Shown piece by piece: positions 15,747 to 25,204 of a stretch of DNA of 45,583 bases. The notes under the pieces were generated by a model, which saw nothing but the letters and a program-made list of their open reading frames with translations, had not been told where the DNA came from and ran no database searches. Source of the DNA: an uncultured Ruminiclostridium sp. (GTDB lineage Bacteria; Bacillota; Clostridia; Oscillospirales; Ruminococcaceae). The stretch spans positions 1-45,583 of the forward strand of contig CANRFO010000021.1 of assembly GCA_947629925.1 (NCBI GenBank), in the 5' to 3' direction. The position numbers and the translations under genes were made by a program. Position 1 is the stretch's first letter. Each line of letters begins with the position of its first letter.

Positions 15747-15775
15747 ATAATAGCACAATTATATCCGCTTGTCAA
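15747..15775 (-). promoter_or_regulatory. metK promoter
   Basis: TTGACA (15770-15775), 17-nt spacer, TATTAT (15747-15752), starting just upstream of the S-box. Confidence 0.85.
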
Positions 15776-15777
15776 TA

Positions 15778-17298
15778 TCACTGCCAGTATTTCCTGTCAA
15801 GGGAGCGATACTGCACCGCCTTGCTGATATGCCTGCGGCTGATCACTTCTTCTCCGTCAATATCAGCCACCGTTCTCGCTACTTTCAGTATCCTGTCATA
15901 CGCTCTCGCGGAAAGCCCCAACTTGTCAAAGGTGTTTTGGAGAAATTCCTCCGCTTCGCTGTCCATAAGGCAGTATTCCTTTAACTTTGCGGGAGGTATC
16001 TCCCCGTTAAAGAGGATATCCGTGCCTTTGAAGCGCTTTTCCTGAAGCTCGCGGGCTTTTTGTATATTTTCCAGCATTTCCGCGGAGGAAAGCCCTTTCT
16101 GCTCCGAGCGAAGCTCGGCGTATTTCACTGCGCCCACTTCTATCTGAATATCTATTCTGTCAAGGACAGGACGGCTTATCTTCCCCAGATACTTTGTTAT
16201 CGCGGCGGGAGTGCAGGTGCATTTTCCTTCGCTTCCGTAATTTCCGCAGGGACAGGGGTTCATCGCCGCCACCAGCATAGTTTTGCACGGGAAAGAAGCT
16301 TTTCCCTGAGCGCGGGTAATGACTATCCGCCTGTCCTCCAGCGGCTGACGCAGGGTTTCCAGCACGTCGCGGCGAAATTCGGGCAGCTCGTCAAGGAACA
16401 AAACTCCGTTGTGGGCAAGGCTTATTTCCCCCGGCATAGGCGTTTTTCCTCCGCCGATTATCCCAACAGCGGAAGCGGTATGGCTCACCGCCCTGAAAGG
16501 ACGTAAGGTTATAAGCGGCGACTTGTCGTCCAGCATTCCCGCCACGGAGTAAACAGAGGTGGTCTCAATGCTCTCCTCGAAGGTCATAGGCGGGAGTATG
16601 CCTGAAATGCGCTTCGCCAGCATACTTTTTCCCGCTCCCGGAGGACCTATCATCAGCAGATTGTGAAAGCCTGCTGCTGCGGTCTGTATCGCCGCCTTGA
16701 TATTTTCCTGCCCCTTTACGTCCGCAAAGTCGGCGACAGCCGCACAGCCGTCCGTATCGGGGATATACGGCGGAGCGGGAGCGATATGCTCTTTTCCGTT
16801 CAGAAACGCCGTAAGCTGGGCGATATTCTTTATCCCGTATATATTTATCCCTCTCACAAGGGAAGCTTCTTTAACGTTTGCTTCGGGGAGAAAAAGGTTC
16901 CTGACGCCGTTTTCCTTTGCGGCAGCCGCCATCGGCAGAACGCCGTTGGTCCCCGCCAACTCTCCCGACAAGGACAATTCCCCGATAAAGACGGAGCCTT
17001 CGGGGACGCCGCTTATCTCTCCCAATGCGGCGAGAATGCTCACCAGTATGGGAAAGTCATAGGAAGAACCGCTTTTCCTCACGTCGGCGGGAGAAAGATT
17101 AACGGTGACTTTCAGCCTGCTCCCGTCAAAGCCCGAATTTTCCATGGCGGCAAGCACGCGCATACGGCTCTCCTGTACCGAAGCATCGCCAAGCCCGCCT
17201 ATCCTGAAATCGGGAGTACCTTTTTCGGTATTGCTCTCCACCGCCACGGAAAAGGCTTTCAGCCCGTTCAGCCCCATGGACTCAACTTTTGCGAACAT
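15778..17298 (-). CDS. YifB/ComM family Mg-chelatase-like AAA+ ATPase
   Basis: 506 aa. The N-terminal Lon-like/chlI domain (about 1-170, FRIGGLGDASVQESRMRV) is followed by an AAA+ domain with Walker A GPPGAGKS (218-225) and a Walker B in GVLFLDELPEF. MNPCPCGNYGSEGKCTC is a Cys-rich, family-specific insert, and the C-terminal helical domain has SARAYDRILKVARTVAD. In naturally competent bacteria ComM is a branch-migration helicase in transformation; the role in Clostridia is unknown. AAGGAGAG precedes the ATG. It is the third gene of the HAD-kinase-yifB operon. Confidence 0.93.
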   Translation of the reverse strand: MFAKVESMGLNGLKAFSVAVESNTEKGTPDFRIGGLGDASVQESRMRVLAAMENSGFDGSRLKVTVNLSPADVRKSGSSYDFPILVSILAALGEISGVPEGSVFIGELSLSGELAGTNGVLPMAAAAKENGVRNLFLPEANVKEASLVRGINIYGIKNIAQLTAFLNGKEHIAPAPPYIPDTDGCAAVADFADVKGQENIKAAIQTAAAGFHNLLMIGPPGAGKSMLAKRISGILPPMTFEESIETTSVYSVAGMLDDKSPLITLRPFRAVSHTASAVGIIGGGKTPMPGEISLAHNGVLFLDELPEFRRDVLETLRQPLEDRRIVITRAQGKASFPCKTMLVAAMNPCPCGNYGSEGKCTCTPAAITKYLGKISRPVLDRIDIQIEVGAVKYAELRSEQKGLSSAEMLENIQKARELQEKRFKGTDILFNGEIPPAKLKEYCLMDSEAEEFLQNTFDKLGLSARAYDRILKVARTVADIDGEEVISRRHISKAVQYRSLDRKYWQ

Positions 17299-17321
17299 AA
17301 GCTCTCCTTAAATCTTGATTT

Positions 17322-18233
17322 TCAGCCGCCGATAAATTCCCTTATGATAGAGCCTTCGGCGACGGCTTCAGGCGGGAGCGGACGTATGCTCGTAAGAAAA
17401 TCCGTAAGCTCCTGCACGATGTCGTAATGTGAAAATGTCTTGTCTATCCTTTTGAGCGTATCGTCAAGGATATAGCCGTAAACCGCCGCTTCAAAGGACA
17501 TAAACGTATCTATCTCGGCCTGCGCCAGAGTTTTGTAGGGCATTATGTAGCGCTGTTCCCCAAGCTGAACCGAATCAAAGGCAAGGATAGTTTCCTCGGC
17601 GCTTCTGCCTCTGAAAAGGCTGTCGCGGATAAGACGGCGCAAAAGCCGTATTTTTTCAGGGTGCAGAAGCCTTTCTCCCAGCGCGAGGCGGGTACGAACG
17701 CTTACATATATCCCTATCGAATATCGGCTCACGCAGCCTGTGACGGCGGGGTTAAGAGCGTGTATCCCTTCGATTATCACAGGCTCGTTTTCCCGCCGCA
17801 GGAAAAGGCTTCCCTCTCCGCGGCTCTGCGTCGCGAAGTCAAAAGCGGGAAGACATACCTCCTCGCAGCGGCAGAAACGCTCAAGATGTTCGGTCAGCAG
17901 CGGCATATCCAGCCGTTCGGGGGATTCGAGGTCGAGCCTGCTTTTCTGCTCCTCGCTCAGCCCGTCAAGCGGCAGAAAATAGTTGTCGAGCGAAACGGCG
18001 TGAGCCTTTATGCCCCTTTCGCCGAGCAGCGTTTTCAGGCGAAAGGCGGTGGTGGTCTTCGAGCTTCCCGACGGACCCGAAAGCAGGACGACGGGACGTC
18101 TGAGCGCGTTTTCCGCAATAAGCTTTGCGGCGGCCTCAAGCTGCGTTTCGTAGTTTTTCTCCGCCAGCTCCGTCACGTCGGCGGAGGAACTTTCCAGAAG
18201 CTTGTTCAGACGGTCAACAGACAGTATCTTCAA
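17322..18233 (-). CDS. uridine kinase-like P-loop nucleoside kinase
   Basis: 303 aa. A PRK/uridine kinase family P-loop kinase with Walker A SGPSGSSKTT (about 52-61), VSLDNYF (metal/substrate Asp), FDFATQSR, and IIEGIHALNP as the Walker B-like strand. It is longer than canonical Udk (about 210 aa), with extra helical N- and C-terminal regions, as in the Clostridial 'nucleoside kinase' group. The first codon appears to be TTG, 2 nt after the stop of the HAD gene, with only a weak ribosome-binding site, so it probably depends on translational coupling. The exact substrate is undetermined. Confidence 0.82.
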   Translation of the reverse strand: MKILSVDRLNKLLESSSADVTELAEKNYETQLEAAAKLIAENALRRPVVLLSGPSGSSKTTTAFRLKTLLGERGIKAHAVSLDNYFLPLDGLSEEQKSRLDLESPERLDMPLLTEHLERFCRCEEVCLPAFDFATQSRGEGSLFLRRENEPVIIEGIHALNPAVTGCVSRYSIGIYVSVRTRLALGERLLHPEKIRLLRRLIRDSLFRGRSAEETILAFDSVQLGEQRYIMPYKTLAQAEIDTFMSFEAAVYGYILDDTLKRIDKTFSHYDIVQELTDFLTSIRPLPPEAVAEGSIIREFIGG

Positions 18234-18235
18234 GG

Positions 18236-18907
18236 TCAGTAGAACAGCTCGTATTTTACTGTGTCAAGCACCCCGATGATGTCTACAAGGCTGCTGCATT
18301 TCCTGTAGACTTTTTTAAGCAGTTCGGGGTCGGGCTGGGTAAGGTCGGGGATAAGCACGGGGAACACGCCCGCGTCGTAGGCGGAGATTATCCCGTTGGG
18401 CGAATCCTCCACCGCCAGACATTCGCAGGGCCTCAGCCCCAGCTTCTGCACGGTAAAAAGATAAATATCGGGCTTCGGCTTCCCGTGCTCCACCGAAGGA
18501 CCGCAGCAGACAACGTCAAATCGGTTTTCAAGCCCCGTCATCTGAAGATAGGTCACTGTCCGCTCATAGTCGGTAGAAGTGGCTATCGCTTTCTTGTAGC
18601 CGTTCTTGTCCAGATAGTCCAGAAGCAGGCGAAGAAAAGGCTTCGTTTTCAGTCCGTTGCGCTCGATATGCTCCTCCATAAGCTCAATGCGGCGGGCGCG
18701 GACTTTACGATAGCTGAACTCCTCGCCGAAGCGCTCCTTCAGCATCGGCTCGGCGTACCTTCTGGCAAGGCTCCTCAGCTCAAGCGCGTCCGCCATTTTC
18801 ATGGGAAAACCCATTTCGTTGGCGGCTCTGCACCAGTACTTAGTGAGCAGCCGTTCGGTATCAAACATAACGCCGTCCATATCAAAGATTACAGCTTTGA
18901 TGTTCAT
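18236..18907 (-). CDS. HAD family hydrolase (beta-phosphoglucomutase-like)
   Basis: 223 aa. Haloacid dehalogenase superfamily, subfamily I cap. The motifs are FDMDGVMFDTE (nucleophile Asp9, acid/base Asp11), ATSTDYERT (motif II Thr/Ser), KPKPDIYL (motif III Lys) and AVEDSPNGI (motif IV acidic pair). The substrate is probably a small phosphorylated sugar or nucleotide. It is the first gene of a three-gene operon and is preceded by its own promoter. Pairing with a nucleoside kinase-like gene suggests nucleotide or sugar-phosphate metabolism. Confidence 0.9.
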   Translation of the reverse strand: MNIKAVIFDMDGVMFDTERLLTKYWCRAANEMGFPMKMADALELRSLARRYAEPMLKERFGEEFSYRKVRARRIELMEEHIERNGLKTKPFLRLLLDYLDKNGYKKAIATSTDYERTVTYLQMTGLENRFDVVCCGPSVEHGKPKPDIYLFTVQKLGLRPCECLAVEDSPNGIISAYDAGVFPVLIPDLTQPDPELLKKVYRKCSSLVDIIGVLDTVKYELFY

Positions 18908-18971
18908 TCAACAGATCCTTTCCGTATTCGGCTTTCCCGTGCCGAACGTTTCAATATTCCTTCCTGCCATT

Positions 18972-19000
18972 ATTTTAGCACATAACCGTTAATTTTTCAA
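18972..19000 (-). promoter_or_regulatory. promoter of the HAD-kinase-yifB operon
   Basis: TTGAAA (18995-19000), 17-nt spacer, TAAAAT (18972-18977), reading leftward. Confidence 0.75.
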
Positions 19001-19145
19001 TAGATATTTTATTTTGCGAAAATCGTCTGTTTTTCTGTGAAAAACGCCATTGTTCCCACCGATAAGACAAACGCGGGGATTTGCCGTAAAATTTCCGCAA
19101 AACAGGATATTTTTGTAAAAAACAGGCGGCTTCCTGCGGCTGCCC

Positions 19146-19174
19146 GCATAAAACGCAGTTTTCTCCGCATAATA
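19146..19174 (+). promoter_or_regulatory. candidate SigG/SigF-type promoter of spoVACDE
   Basis: GCATA (19146-19150), 17-nt spacer, CATAATA (19168-19174). This matches the forespore SigG consensus GNATR / CATNNTA and lies about 55 nt upstream of spoVAC. No SigA-type promoter is evident between here and the gene. Confidence 0.6.
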
Positions 19175-19229
19175 GCGGTAAACTTCTTTGAAAGAAGCAG
19201 GATACATCACTTAACACGAGGTGCGAAAC

Positions 19230-19673
19230 ATGAAAATGACCAACGCGGAATATGACAAGCTTACAAAAAAAGCCTCCCCCAACACCAAGCTGTACCTGAC
19301 CCTGCCTAAAGCATTTGTGATAGGCGGGCTGATATGCTGCCTGGGACAGGCTTTGTTCAATCTTTACTCCTACTGGGGACTGAACGAGATGAACGCCCGA
19401 AGCGTCACTTCCATAACGCTGATATTCTTCAGCGCCTTTCTGACAGGCTTCGGGCTGTACGACAAGATAGCAAAGCACGGCGGCGCAGGAACGCTTGTGC
19501 CTATAACCGGCTTTGCAAACTCAGTCGTTGCGCCCGCACTTGAGTTCAAGACCGAGGGCTTTGTGCTGGGAACGGCGGCAAAAATGTTCATAATAGCGGG
19601 ACCCGTCATAGTTTACGGCATAGCGGCGTCCGTTATTTACGGAATAATTTTGTATTTGTTCCAACTGATGTAA
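19230..19673 (+). CDS. spoVAC: stage V sporulation protein AC
   Basis: 147 aa integral membrane protein with about four hydrophobic segments. The start at ATG 19230 is preferred over GTG 19221 because GAGGTG sits 6 nt upstream. It carries the SpoVAC signature (KASPNTKLYLTLPKAFVIGGLICC, read as two motifs) and the PITGFANSVVAPALEFKTEG loop. SpoVAC forms a mechanosensitive-like channel in the spore inner membrane, moving dipicolinic acid during sporulation and germination. It is the first gene of the minimal Clostridial spoVACDE set. Confidence 0.96.
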   Translation: MKMTNAEYDKLTKKASPNTKLYLTLPKAFVIGGLICCLGQALFNLYSYWGLNEMNARSVTSITLIFFSAFLTGFGLYDKIAKHGGAGTLVPITGFANSVVAPALEFKTEGFVLGTAAKMFIIAGPVIVYGIAASVIYGIILYLFQLM

Positions 19674-19685
19674 GGAGGCGGGAAA

Positions 19686-20690
19686 ATGCTTATAAAAGAC
19701 GGAACGATAGCTTTGGACTCTCTCCCCTCAGTGACGGCTTACGCCTCTGCGGCGGGGAAAATGGAGAGCGAAGGACCTTTGGGAAAATGCTTTGACTTCA
19801 CCACTCAGGACAACACTCTTGGCGAAGTGAGCTGGGAGAAAAGCGAGAGCAAGCTCCAGCAGATAGCCTTTACCACCGCTCTCAGCAAGGGCGGCTTTTC
19901 TCAGAAGGACATCGACGTGATGTTCGCAGGCGACCTGCTGAACCAGTGCGTCAGCTCCAGCAGCGGGGCAAAGGACACCAATATCCCCTTTGTGGGACTT
20001 TTCGGCGCCTGCTCCACTATGGCGGAAAGCCTTGCGCTGGCAGGCATTTTCGTGGACAGCAAAGCGGCAAACAATGCCGCCGCCGTCACCTCCTCCCACT
20101 TCTGCTCGGCGGAAAGACAGTTCCGCTTTCCCGTGAATTACGGCGGACAGCGAACTCCCACCGCCCAGTGGACGGCAACGGCGGCAGGCTGCGCGATAGT
20201 TTCATCACACTGCAAGCCGCCTTATATCCGCTCGGTCACTATCGGAAAGATAAACGATATGGGCGTCACTGACGCCAACAATATGGGAGCGGCGATGGCT
20301 GAAGCGGCATACGATACGATTTCCCGCCACCTTGCCAACACCGCACAGCAGGTTAGCGACTTTGACCTTATCCTGACAGGCGATCTGGGACAGGTGGGCA
20401 GCGATATGCTGAAGGAGCTGTTCAAGCGCGATGGCGTTGATATTTCGGCGGTGCATAACGACTGCGGACTTATGCTGTACGACAGGGAAAAGCAGGACGT
20501 TCACGCAGGCGGCTCAGGCTGCGGGTGCAGCGCCTCGGTGCTTTGCGGCTGTATCTTAAAGCAGATAGAGCAGAGAACGCTGAAAAACGTGCTGTTTGCG
20601 GCGACGGGAGCGCTTATGTCCCCCACCATAAATCAGCAGGGGGAAAGCATCCCCGGCATAAGCCACGCAGTTCAGCTTTCGGCGCAGTAA
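19686..20690 (+). CDS. spoVAD: stage V sporulation protein AD
   Basis: 334 aa soluble protein with a thiolase-like fold. Known SpoVAD proteins bind dipicolinic acid on the outer face of the spore inner membrane. Recognisable segments are GDLLNQCVSSSSGAKDTNIPF, GLFGACSTMAESLALA, FCSAERQFRFPVNYGGQRTP (the conserved SpoVAD block) and SGCGCSASVLCG. AAGGAGGCGG precedes the ATG, 12 bp after spoVAC. It is co-transcribed with spoVAC and spoVAE. Confidence 0.97.
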   Translation: MLIKDGTIALDSLPSVTAYASAAGKMESEGPLGKCFDFTTQDNTLGEVSWEKSESKLQQIAFTTALSKGGFSQKDIDVMFAGDLLNQCVSSSSGAKDTNIPFVGLFGACSTMAESLALAGIFVDSKAANNAAAVTSSHFCSAERQFRFPVNYGGQRTPTAQWTATAAGCAIVSSHCKPPYIRSVTIGKINDMGVTDANNMGAAMAEAAYDTISRHLANTAQQVSDFDLILTGDLGQVGSDMLKELFKRDGVDISAVHNDCGLMLYDREKQDVHAGGSGCGCSASVLCGCILKQIEQRTLKNVLFAATGALMSPTINQQGESIPGISHAVQLSAQ

Positions 20691-20708
20691 AGAAAGGCAG
20701 GGAAAATT

Positions 20709-21080
20709 ATGGAAATGTTTATGGAATATTTCTGGGCGTTTGTGATAGGCGGAGCGTTCTGCCTTGTGGGACAGCTTTTGATAGACCTGACAAAGCTGAC
20801 CCCCGCAAGGATACTTGTAGCTTACGTCGTGGCGGGAGTAGTTTTGGGCGGCTGTGGAGTTTACGAGCCTATCGTTGAATTTGCTGGAGCAGGGGCGACA
20901 GTTCCCCTGACAGGCTTCGGCTACGCATTAGCCGAGGGAGTAAAAAAGGCGGTGGCTGAGGACGGACTTCTCGGCGCGTTCACAGGCGGCTTTACCGCAG
21001 GCGCGGCAGGACTTACCGCGGCGGTGGTGTTCGGAATAATCGTGGCTCTCTGCTTTAAGCGAGGGGATAAAACAAGCTGA
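20709..21080 (+). CDS. spoVAE: stage V sporulation protein AE (SpoVAEb type)
   Basis: 123 aa hydrophobic protein with three to four membrane segments. FWAFVIGGAFCLVGQLLID and EFAGAGATVPLTGFGYALAEG are the SpoVAE(b) signature and mirror the SpoVAC loops (PITGFAN), showing their paralogy. AGGCAGGG lies before the ATG. It ends the operon and is followed by a strong terminator. Confidence 0.95.
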   Translation: MEMFMEYFWAFVIGGAFCLVGQLLIDLTKLTPARILVAYVVAGVVLGGCGVYEPIVEFAGAGATVPLTGFGYALAEGVKKAVAEDGLLGAFTGGFTAGAAGLTAAVVFGIIVALCFKRGDKTS

Positions 21081-21088
21081 AATAAAAA

Positions 21089-21113
21089 AAGGACTGTGTA
21101 ACTCACAGTCCTT
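21089..21113 (+). terminator. terminator of spoVACDE
   Basis: Stem AAGGACTGTG / CACAGTCCTT, loop TAACT, followed by a T-rich tract. Confidence 0.85.
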
Positions 21114-21232
21114 GAATTTTGTAAAATCTTATATAGAACAAATAATTTTTCAATCACATTATATACGATATTTTCTTTTTGTCAAAGAGGAATTTAAAAT
21201 AATCTGAAAAATGCGTTATTTTTCCTCAACAT

Positions 21233-21799
21233 TCATCTCACCGCAATATAAATATCCATACTCTCCCCGTCCACCTCAAAGCAGGGGATAACGCCTTTGT
21301 CGTCACGCTCAAGACCGTTTACCCTGATATATTCCAACAGCGTCTGATAGCCCTTTGGAATTGACGCAAAGGGATTTTCAAAGGGGCTTGTTATGGTGAT
21401 GGCGGCATACAGGTGATCCTCCTGCTGATGTATCTCACAGCCTGAGGGGGTCATTCCCTCTGGCAATATCCACGCCGCCTCATACCCGTGCATATTGTAA
21501 ACATTTATCTGCTCCTGTGACAATACGGGAAAATCCCGGCCGATCACCCTGGGGTTTTCAACGCCGTTGCTGCGGGCGATGGTGAGTATCCTGTCAATGG
21601 CGTCGTCTTCGGGAGTGGCGCTTACCACAGCGTGCTTTACATAACGAAAGCCCTTTACTGCCTCTGTACGCAGATTTGTGTAAATATCCTCAACACCGTT
21701 CATTTCACTTCTGAACAGGTCGTCTAACGAGCAGTTGAATAACTCGCACAGGGAGACAGCCTTGTCAATTTCAGGCTGGGCGTCGTCTGTTTCCCCCAA
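21233..21799 (-). pseudogene. 3' part of an XRE/GyrI-like regulator split by the mobile element
   Basis: About 188 codons without a credible start. The first residues (GETDDAQPEIDKAVSLCELF, then NCSLDDLF) are the last helix of an XRE HTH domain. The rest (about 45-188) is a GyrI/AraC-type effector-binding domain (VIGRDFPVLSQEQINVYNMH, HGYEAAWILPEG, YAAITITSPFENPF). The missing 36 residues are encoded at 41664-41775 on the same strand. Joining the two at the shared TTGG gives an uninterrupted 224-aa protein reading SKWELGETDD. The regulator is therefore inactivated by insertion. Confidence 0.9.
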
Positions 21800-21820
21800 T
21801 TAAAGATACAATTTAGTTTT

Positions 21821-23044
21821 TCAATCAATTTTACCTACAAAACGGTAAAATATTTCAATTTCCTGATTTCTGGTTCCGTCAGGTTCCTTGACAGCTTCGT
21901 GGATAACGATTTTATCGATCAGCGTGTTGAGCAGCTCGGCTGTAAGTTCTGCGGGATCGGTGTACTGCCTGATGAGCATGATCCACTTTTCTGCGTCAGC
22001 TTTCGTCTGCTTTTCAGCCGCAAGATCAGCTTTGAGCCTGTCAATCTTCTCAATCAGCTCCTGCTGCTCGGTCTGATATTTCTTAGAAAGCATTGTGAAA
22101 TTAAACTCGGCGATACGCCCACTTGACCAATCCTCATAAAGCTTTGTAAACAGCTTGTCTGCTTCCGCTTTGCGCTTCTCGGCTCTGGCAAGCTCGGAAG
22201 CCTGCTTTTTTGCCGCGTTGTCACGCTCGGAATTTCCGCTTTTCAGCAGCTTCCGGAGCAGCTTTTCCTCGCTGATCTCCGCTTGCTTCGACCAGTATTG
22301 AACCCTTGCAAGAACATAAGCATAAAGAGTGTCGTAGCGGACGTAATGAGCAGTGCAGCGACCGCCGTTTTTGCCGAGCTGACGGTAATTTGTACAGTTA
22401 AAATAACTGAATGCCGTTTTATTCGATTTGTTTGTTCCGAAACTCATCGACCAACCGCAGTCCGCGCACTTTAAAAGTCCTGCGAAAATCTGAGTATCAG
22501 CAGCGTTTTTCATCTGCCTGCGCCGTTCAGCGATCTGCCCCTGCACCTGTTCAAAAACATCACGGCTGATTATCGCCTCATGTGTATTCTCTACCCTGAA
22601 CCACTCCTCCTGCGGCTTGCGTATCCGCTTCTTGTTCTTGTAGGAGATATTGGTCTGCTTGCCGTGGACGCTGTTGCCGATGTAGGTTTCATCCTTGAGA
22701 ATTGATCTGACCTGCGCTATCGTCCACGCACAGGCTTTTTCCTCCGATTTCCCCTCATAAATGTGGGCGAACGTTCCATACCGTTTGAAGTTCAGCCAAT
22801 CGGGAGTGGGGACTTTTTCAGCAGTCAGGATTTTTGTGATTTTAGCTGCTCCCGCGCCGTGTACGGCAAGGTCGAAAATCCGTTCAACGATCCATTTTGT
22901 TTCATCATCAACGGCAAGCGAATTTTTGATTTCAGGGTGACGGATATAGCCGAGCGGAGCGTAAGCAAAGGTCCTTTCTCCCGCCGCAAATTTGGCGTGA
23001 AGAGCAATTTTGACTTTCCTGCCGGTATCCTTGGCCAGCCATTC
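21821..23044 (-). pseudogene. 3' part of the outer element's large serine recombinase
   Basis: About 407 codons. It covers the post-catalytic helix onward, NEWLAKDTGRKVKIALHAKF, then the recombinase domain (APLGYIRHPE ... ILKDETYIGN), the zinc-ribbon domain (LLKCADCGWSMSF ... RCTAHYVRYDTL) and a long C-terminal coiled coil. The catalytic resolvase domain is missing here and is encoded at 30477-30883. The upstream in-frame ATG within the inner element's terminal repeat is not the real start. Rejoined at GA, the two parts give a 542-aa protein. The gene is disrupted in its current state. Confidence 0.9.
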
Positions 23045-23075
23045 GTTAGTCAACCTTGCATAAAGCATGACGGGT

Positions 23076-24710
23076 TTACAGTTCCACAAAGCCTACGAAA
23101 TTGTAGTAGATATTTATGTCGCGCTCGATGTGCCCGTCAACCTCGCGTTTTTCGCCGATTTCAATCTTTTGAATCAACCTCACAAGCGTCGCACGGTCAA
23201 GCTCCTCAAGTTGAGCATAATCTTGAATCATATCGAGCCAGTCATCTACTGATTTTTCACTCTCTTGACTTGCTGCAAGTTTTGCCGAAAGCTCCTTTTT
23301 ATGCTCCAACTTTTCAGCACGTTCAGCTTCATACTTGTTAAGCAAGTTAATACAAACGCCCTCGGGTATGCGACCCATAACTTTGTCCTCATATGCGGCT
23401 TGAATCAGCTTTTCAAGCTCGGCAAGGCGTTTGTCAATCGCTGTCAACTCGGTTTTCAGCAAACTCATTTTTTCCTCATTCGAGGTCTTTTTCATGTTGA
23501 GAATCCGCTCTTTCAATGCTTCGCGATTTCTTTGCGCGAGGATAGCCTTGCTCCGAATATCTGTCAGCACTACGGCAATGAGTGCTTTCTGATTTATGTA
23601 GTGCGTTGAACAAGCGTCTTTTCCGCCGATAGCGTACCTGTTGCAGACATACGATTTGAATTCGGGCTCTTTTCCCGACATCGTTTTGCGATAATCTCGC
23701 ATGTATCGCAGCGACGAGCCGCAGTCCATGCATCTCAAAATCCCGCCAAACAAGGCGATCATTCCGCTCTTGCCTGTCCTGCTTCGCGAAGGGTGATCGT
23801 CCATACGCTGAACTGCGTCCCAGATTTCCTGTGAGATGATCGGCTCGTGGGTGTTCTCAACCTTGATCCACTCGTCTTTGGGCTTGTCCACCTGCTTATG
23901 ATTTTTGTAGGACACCGTCCCCGTTTTATTCTGAACCGTATGACCGATATAGACCTCGTTGCGGAGAATTGTCTTTACGGTAACATCGTTCCAATACGGA
24001 GTTTCATTTCGAGGATTTTCTCTGCCCTCCGCCATATAGTAGAATGTTCTCGGTGCAGGAACGCCCTCAGCGTTAAGCTGCACCGCAATTTTTCGGAAAC
24101 CGTTTCCTTGCAGGCGCATATCGAAAATATGTTTTACTACGGGAGACGTTATCGGGTCTATCTCCAAAATGTGCTTATCGGCTGAGCTTTTTCGGTAGCC
24201 GAGAGGCGCATAACAGCCTACATACTTGCCAGACTTAAACGTGGATTGCTTAACCGCCTTGATTTTGTTGCTTGTATCCCGCGCATAAAGGTCGTTCATT
24301 ACATTTTTCATTATGACAAGCATTTCGTTGTTTTTTTGCTGAGTGTCCACTCCGTCATTAAGAGCGATAAACCTACAGCCGAGAGACGGAAAGACAAAAT
24401 CCGTGTATCTGCCTGCCTCGATATAATCTCTGCCAAGGCGGCTTAGATCCTTGCAAAGGACAAGGTTGATCTTCTTATCCGTTGCGTCCTGAACAAGACG
24501 GTTAAATTCGGGGCGGTCAAATGTTGTGCCTGAAACTCCGTCGTCACAATAGAAGCCGTAAATGTTCCAACCCTGCTCTCGGGCGTAGCGGCTGAGTAAT
24601 TCCTTTTGATTCTCGATTGAAACCGACTCACCGATTCTTTCGTCATCTCGGCTGAGCCGAGCGTAGATCCCTACATTGTATTTTTCCTGATTATTTATCT
24701 GCATAGCCAT
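23076..24710 (-). CDS. large serine recombinase (TnpX-like), inner element
   Basis: 544 aa, complete. The N-terminal resolvase catalytic domain has GIYARLSRDDERIGESVSIE with nucleophile Ser20, LCKDLSRLGRDYIEAG and YARDTSNKIKAVKQ. Then come the recombinase domain (APLGYRKSS ... ILRNEVYIGHTVQNK), a zinc ribbon (ILRCMDCGSSLRY ... CSTHYINQ) and a C-terminal coiled coil. It should catalyse excision and integration of the inner element at a GA dinucleotide. AGGAGG lies 7 nt before ATG 24710. It is 31 bp from the element's left end, and it is related to, but distinct from, the split recombinase it interrupts. Confidence 0.95.
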   Translation of the reverse strand: MAMQINNQEKYNVGIYARLSRDDERIGESVSIENQKELLSRYAREQGWNIYGFYCDDGVSGTTFDRPEFNRLVQDATDKKINLVLCKDLSRLGRDYIEAGRYTDFVFPSLGCRFIALNDGVDTQQKNNEMLVIMKNVMNDLYARDTSNKIKAVKQSTFKSGKYVGCYAPLGYRKSSADKHILEIDPITSPVVKHIFDMRLQGNGFRKIAVQLNAEGVPAPRTFYYMAEGRENPRNETPYWNDVTVKTILRNEVYIGHTVQNKTGTVSYKNHKQVDKPKDEWIKVENTHEPIISQEIWDAVQRMDDHPSRSRTGKSGMIALFGGILRCMDCGSSLRYMRDYRKTMSGKEPEFKSYVCNRYAIGGKDACSTHYINQKALIAVVLTDIRSKAILAQRNREALKERILNMKKTSNEEKMSLLKTELTAIDKRLAELEKLIQAAYEDKVMGRIPEGVCINLLNKYEAERAEKLEHKKELSAKLAASQESEKSVDDWLDMIQDYAQLEELDRATLVRLIQKIEIGEKREVDGHIERDINIYYNFVGFVEL

Positions 24711-24783
24711 ATTTTACCTCCTGTTATGCAGCGCGTTTGCAATCAGAAATCCACCGCCATTGTAACATATTTTCATCGTCATT

Positions 24784-24990
24784 TCAAGCCACCTCGCGAT
24801 CGATTTTTTCAATATCAAGCGCGTCGAGCATATCTCCCATTTCTGCTTTTCCGACGAACAGACTGTTTACGCGGTAAACCGTGCCGTCAGGGAAAGTCAT
24901 TTCGGTCTGATTAGGCAGACACACAAATTTTCTGCCTTGGCATTCAACTATCGGCAGCATTTTCTCATTTTCAAATTTGTTTTCGTTCAT
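24784..24990 (-). CDS. small accessory protein upstream of the inner recombinase
   Basis: 68 aa, AGGAGG 6 nt before ATG 24990. It is acidic, and I recognise no domain with confidence. It contains FPDGTVYRVNSLF followed by a C-terminal amphipathic helix (GDMLDALDIEKIDREVA). It precedes the recombinase by 73 bp on the same strand. The outer element has a small gene in the matching position (30953-31213), and such small genes often accompany TnpX-type recombinases. It may be a transposition accessory protein (TnpW-like), but this is a positional inference. Confidence 0.65.
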   Translation of the reverse strand: MNENKFENEKMLPIVECQGRKFVCLPNQTEMTFPDGTVYRVNSLFVGKAEMGDMLDALDIEKIDREVA

Positions 24991-25068
24991 TCAATTCCTC
25001 CTGAAATTATTTTGTCCTGTCAGCTTACAAGACGAACACTTGTTTCGGCTCGCAGAGCGCACATACCG

Positions 25069-25149
25069 CTAAACTTGTTTTGTGGTATATAAGTGCGCCC
25101 TTGTTCCAAGGGGAGAAGTATTGACGGGATCGCAAAACTGCTTTTTCAT
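25069..25149 (-). CDS. possible 26-aa peptide
   Basis: A short frame, MKKQFCDPVNTSPLGTRAHL plus six residues, with a strong AAAGGAGGAAAT before its ATG. It is upstream of the recombinase operon on the same strand. It has no recognised homology and may be a leader peptide. Confidence 0.35.
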   Translation of the reverse strand: MKKQFCDPVNTSPLGTRAHLYTTKQV

Positions 25150-25204
25150 ATTTCCTCCTTTCAGATTTTATTCAGGAATTTCTGTTGACGGGATAAATTA
25201 TCGC

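Noticed and set aside
23068-23089. ATG at about 23068 or a start at 23089 for the truncated recombinase
   Set aside because: These codons lie in the inner element's terminal repeat. The native protein starts at 30883, so this is not a separate gene.
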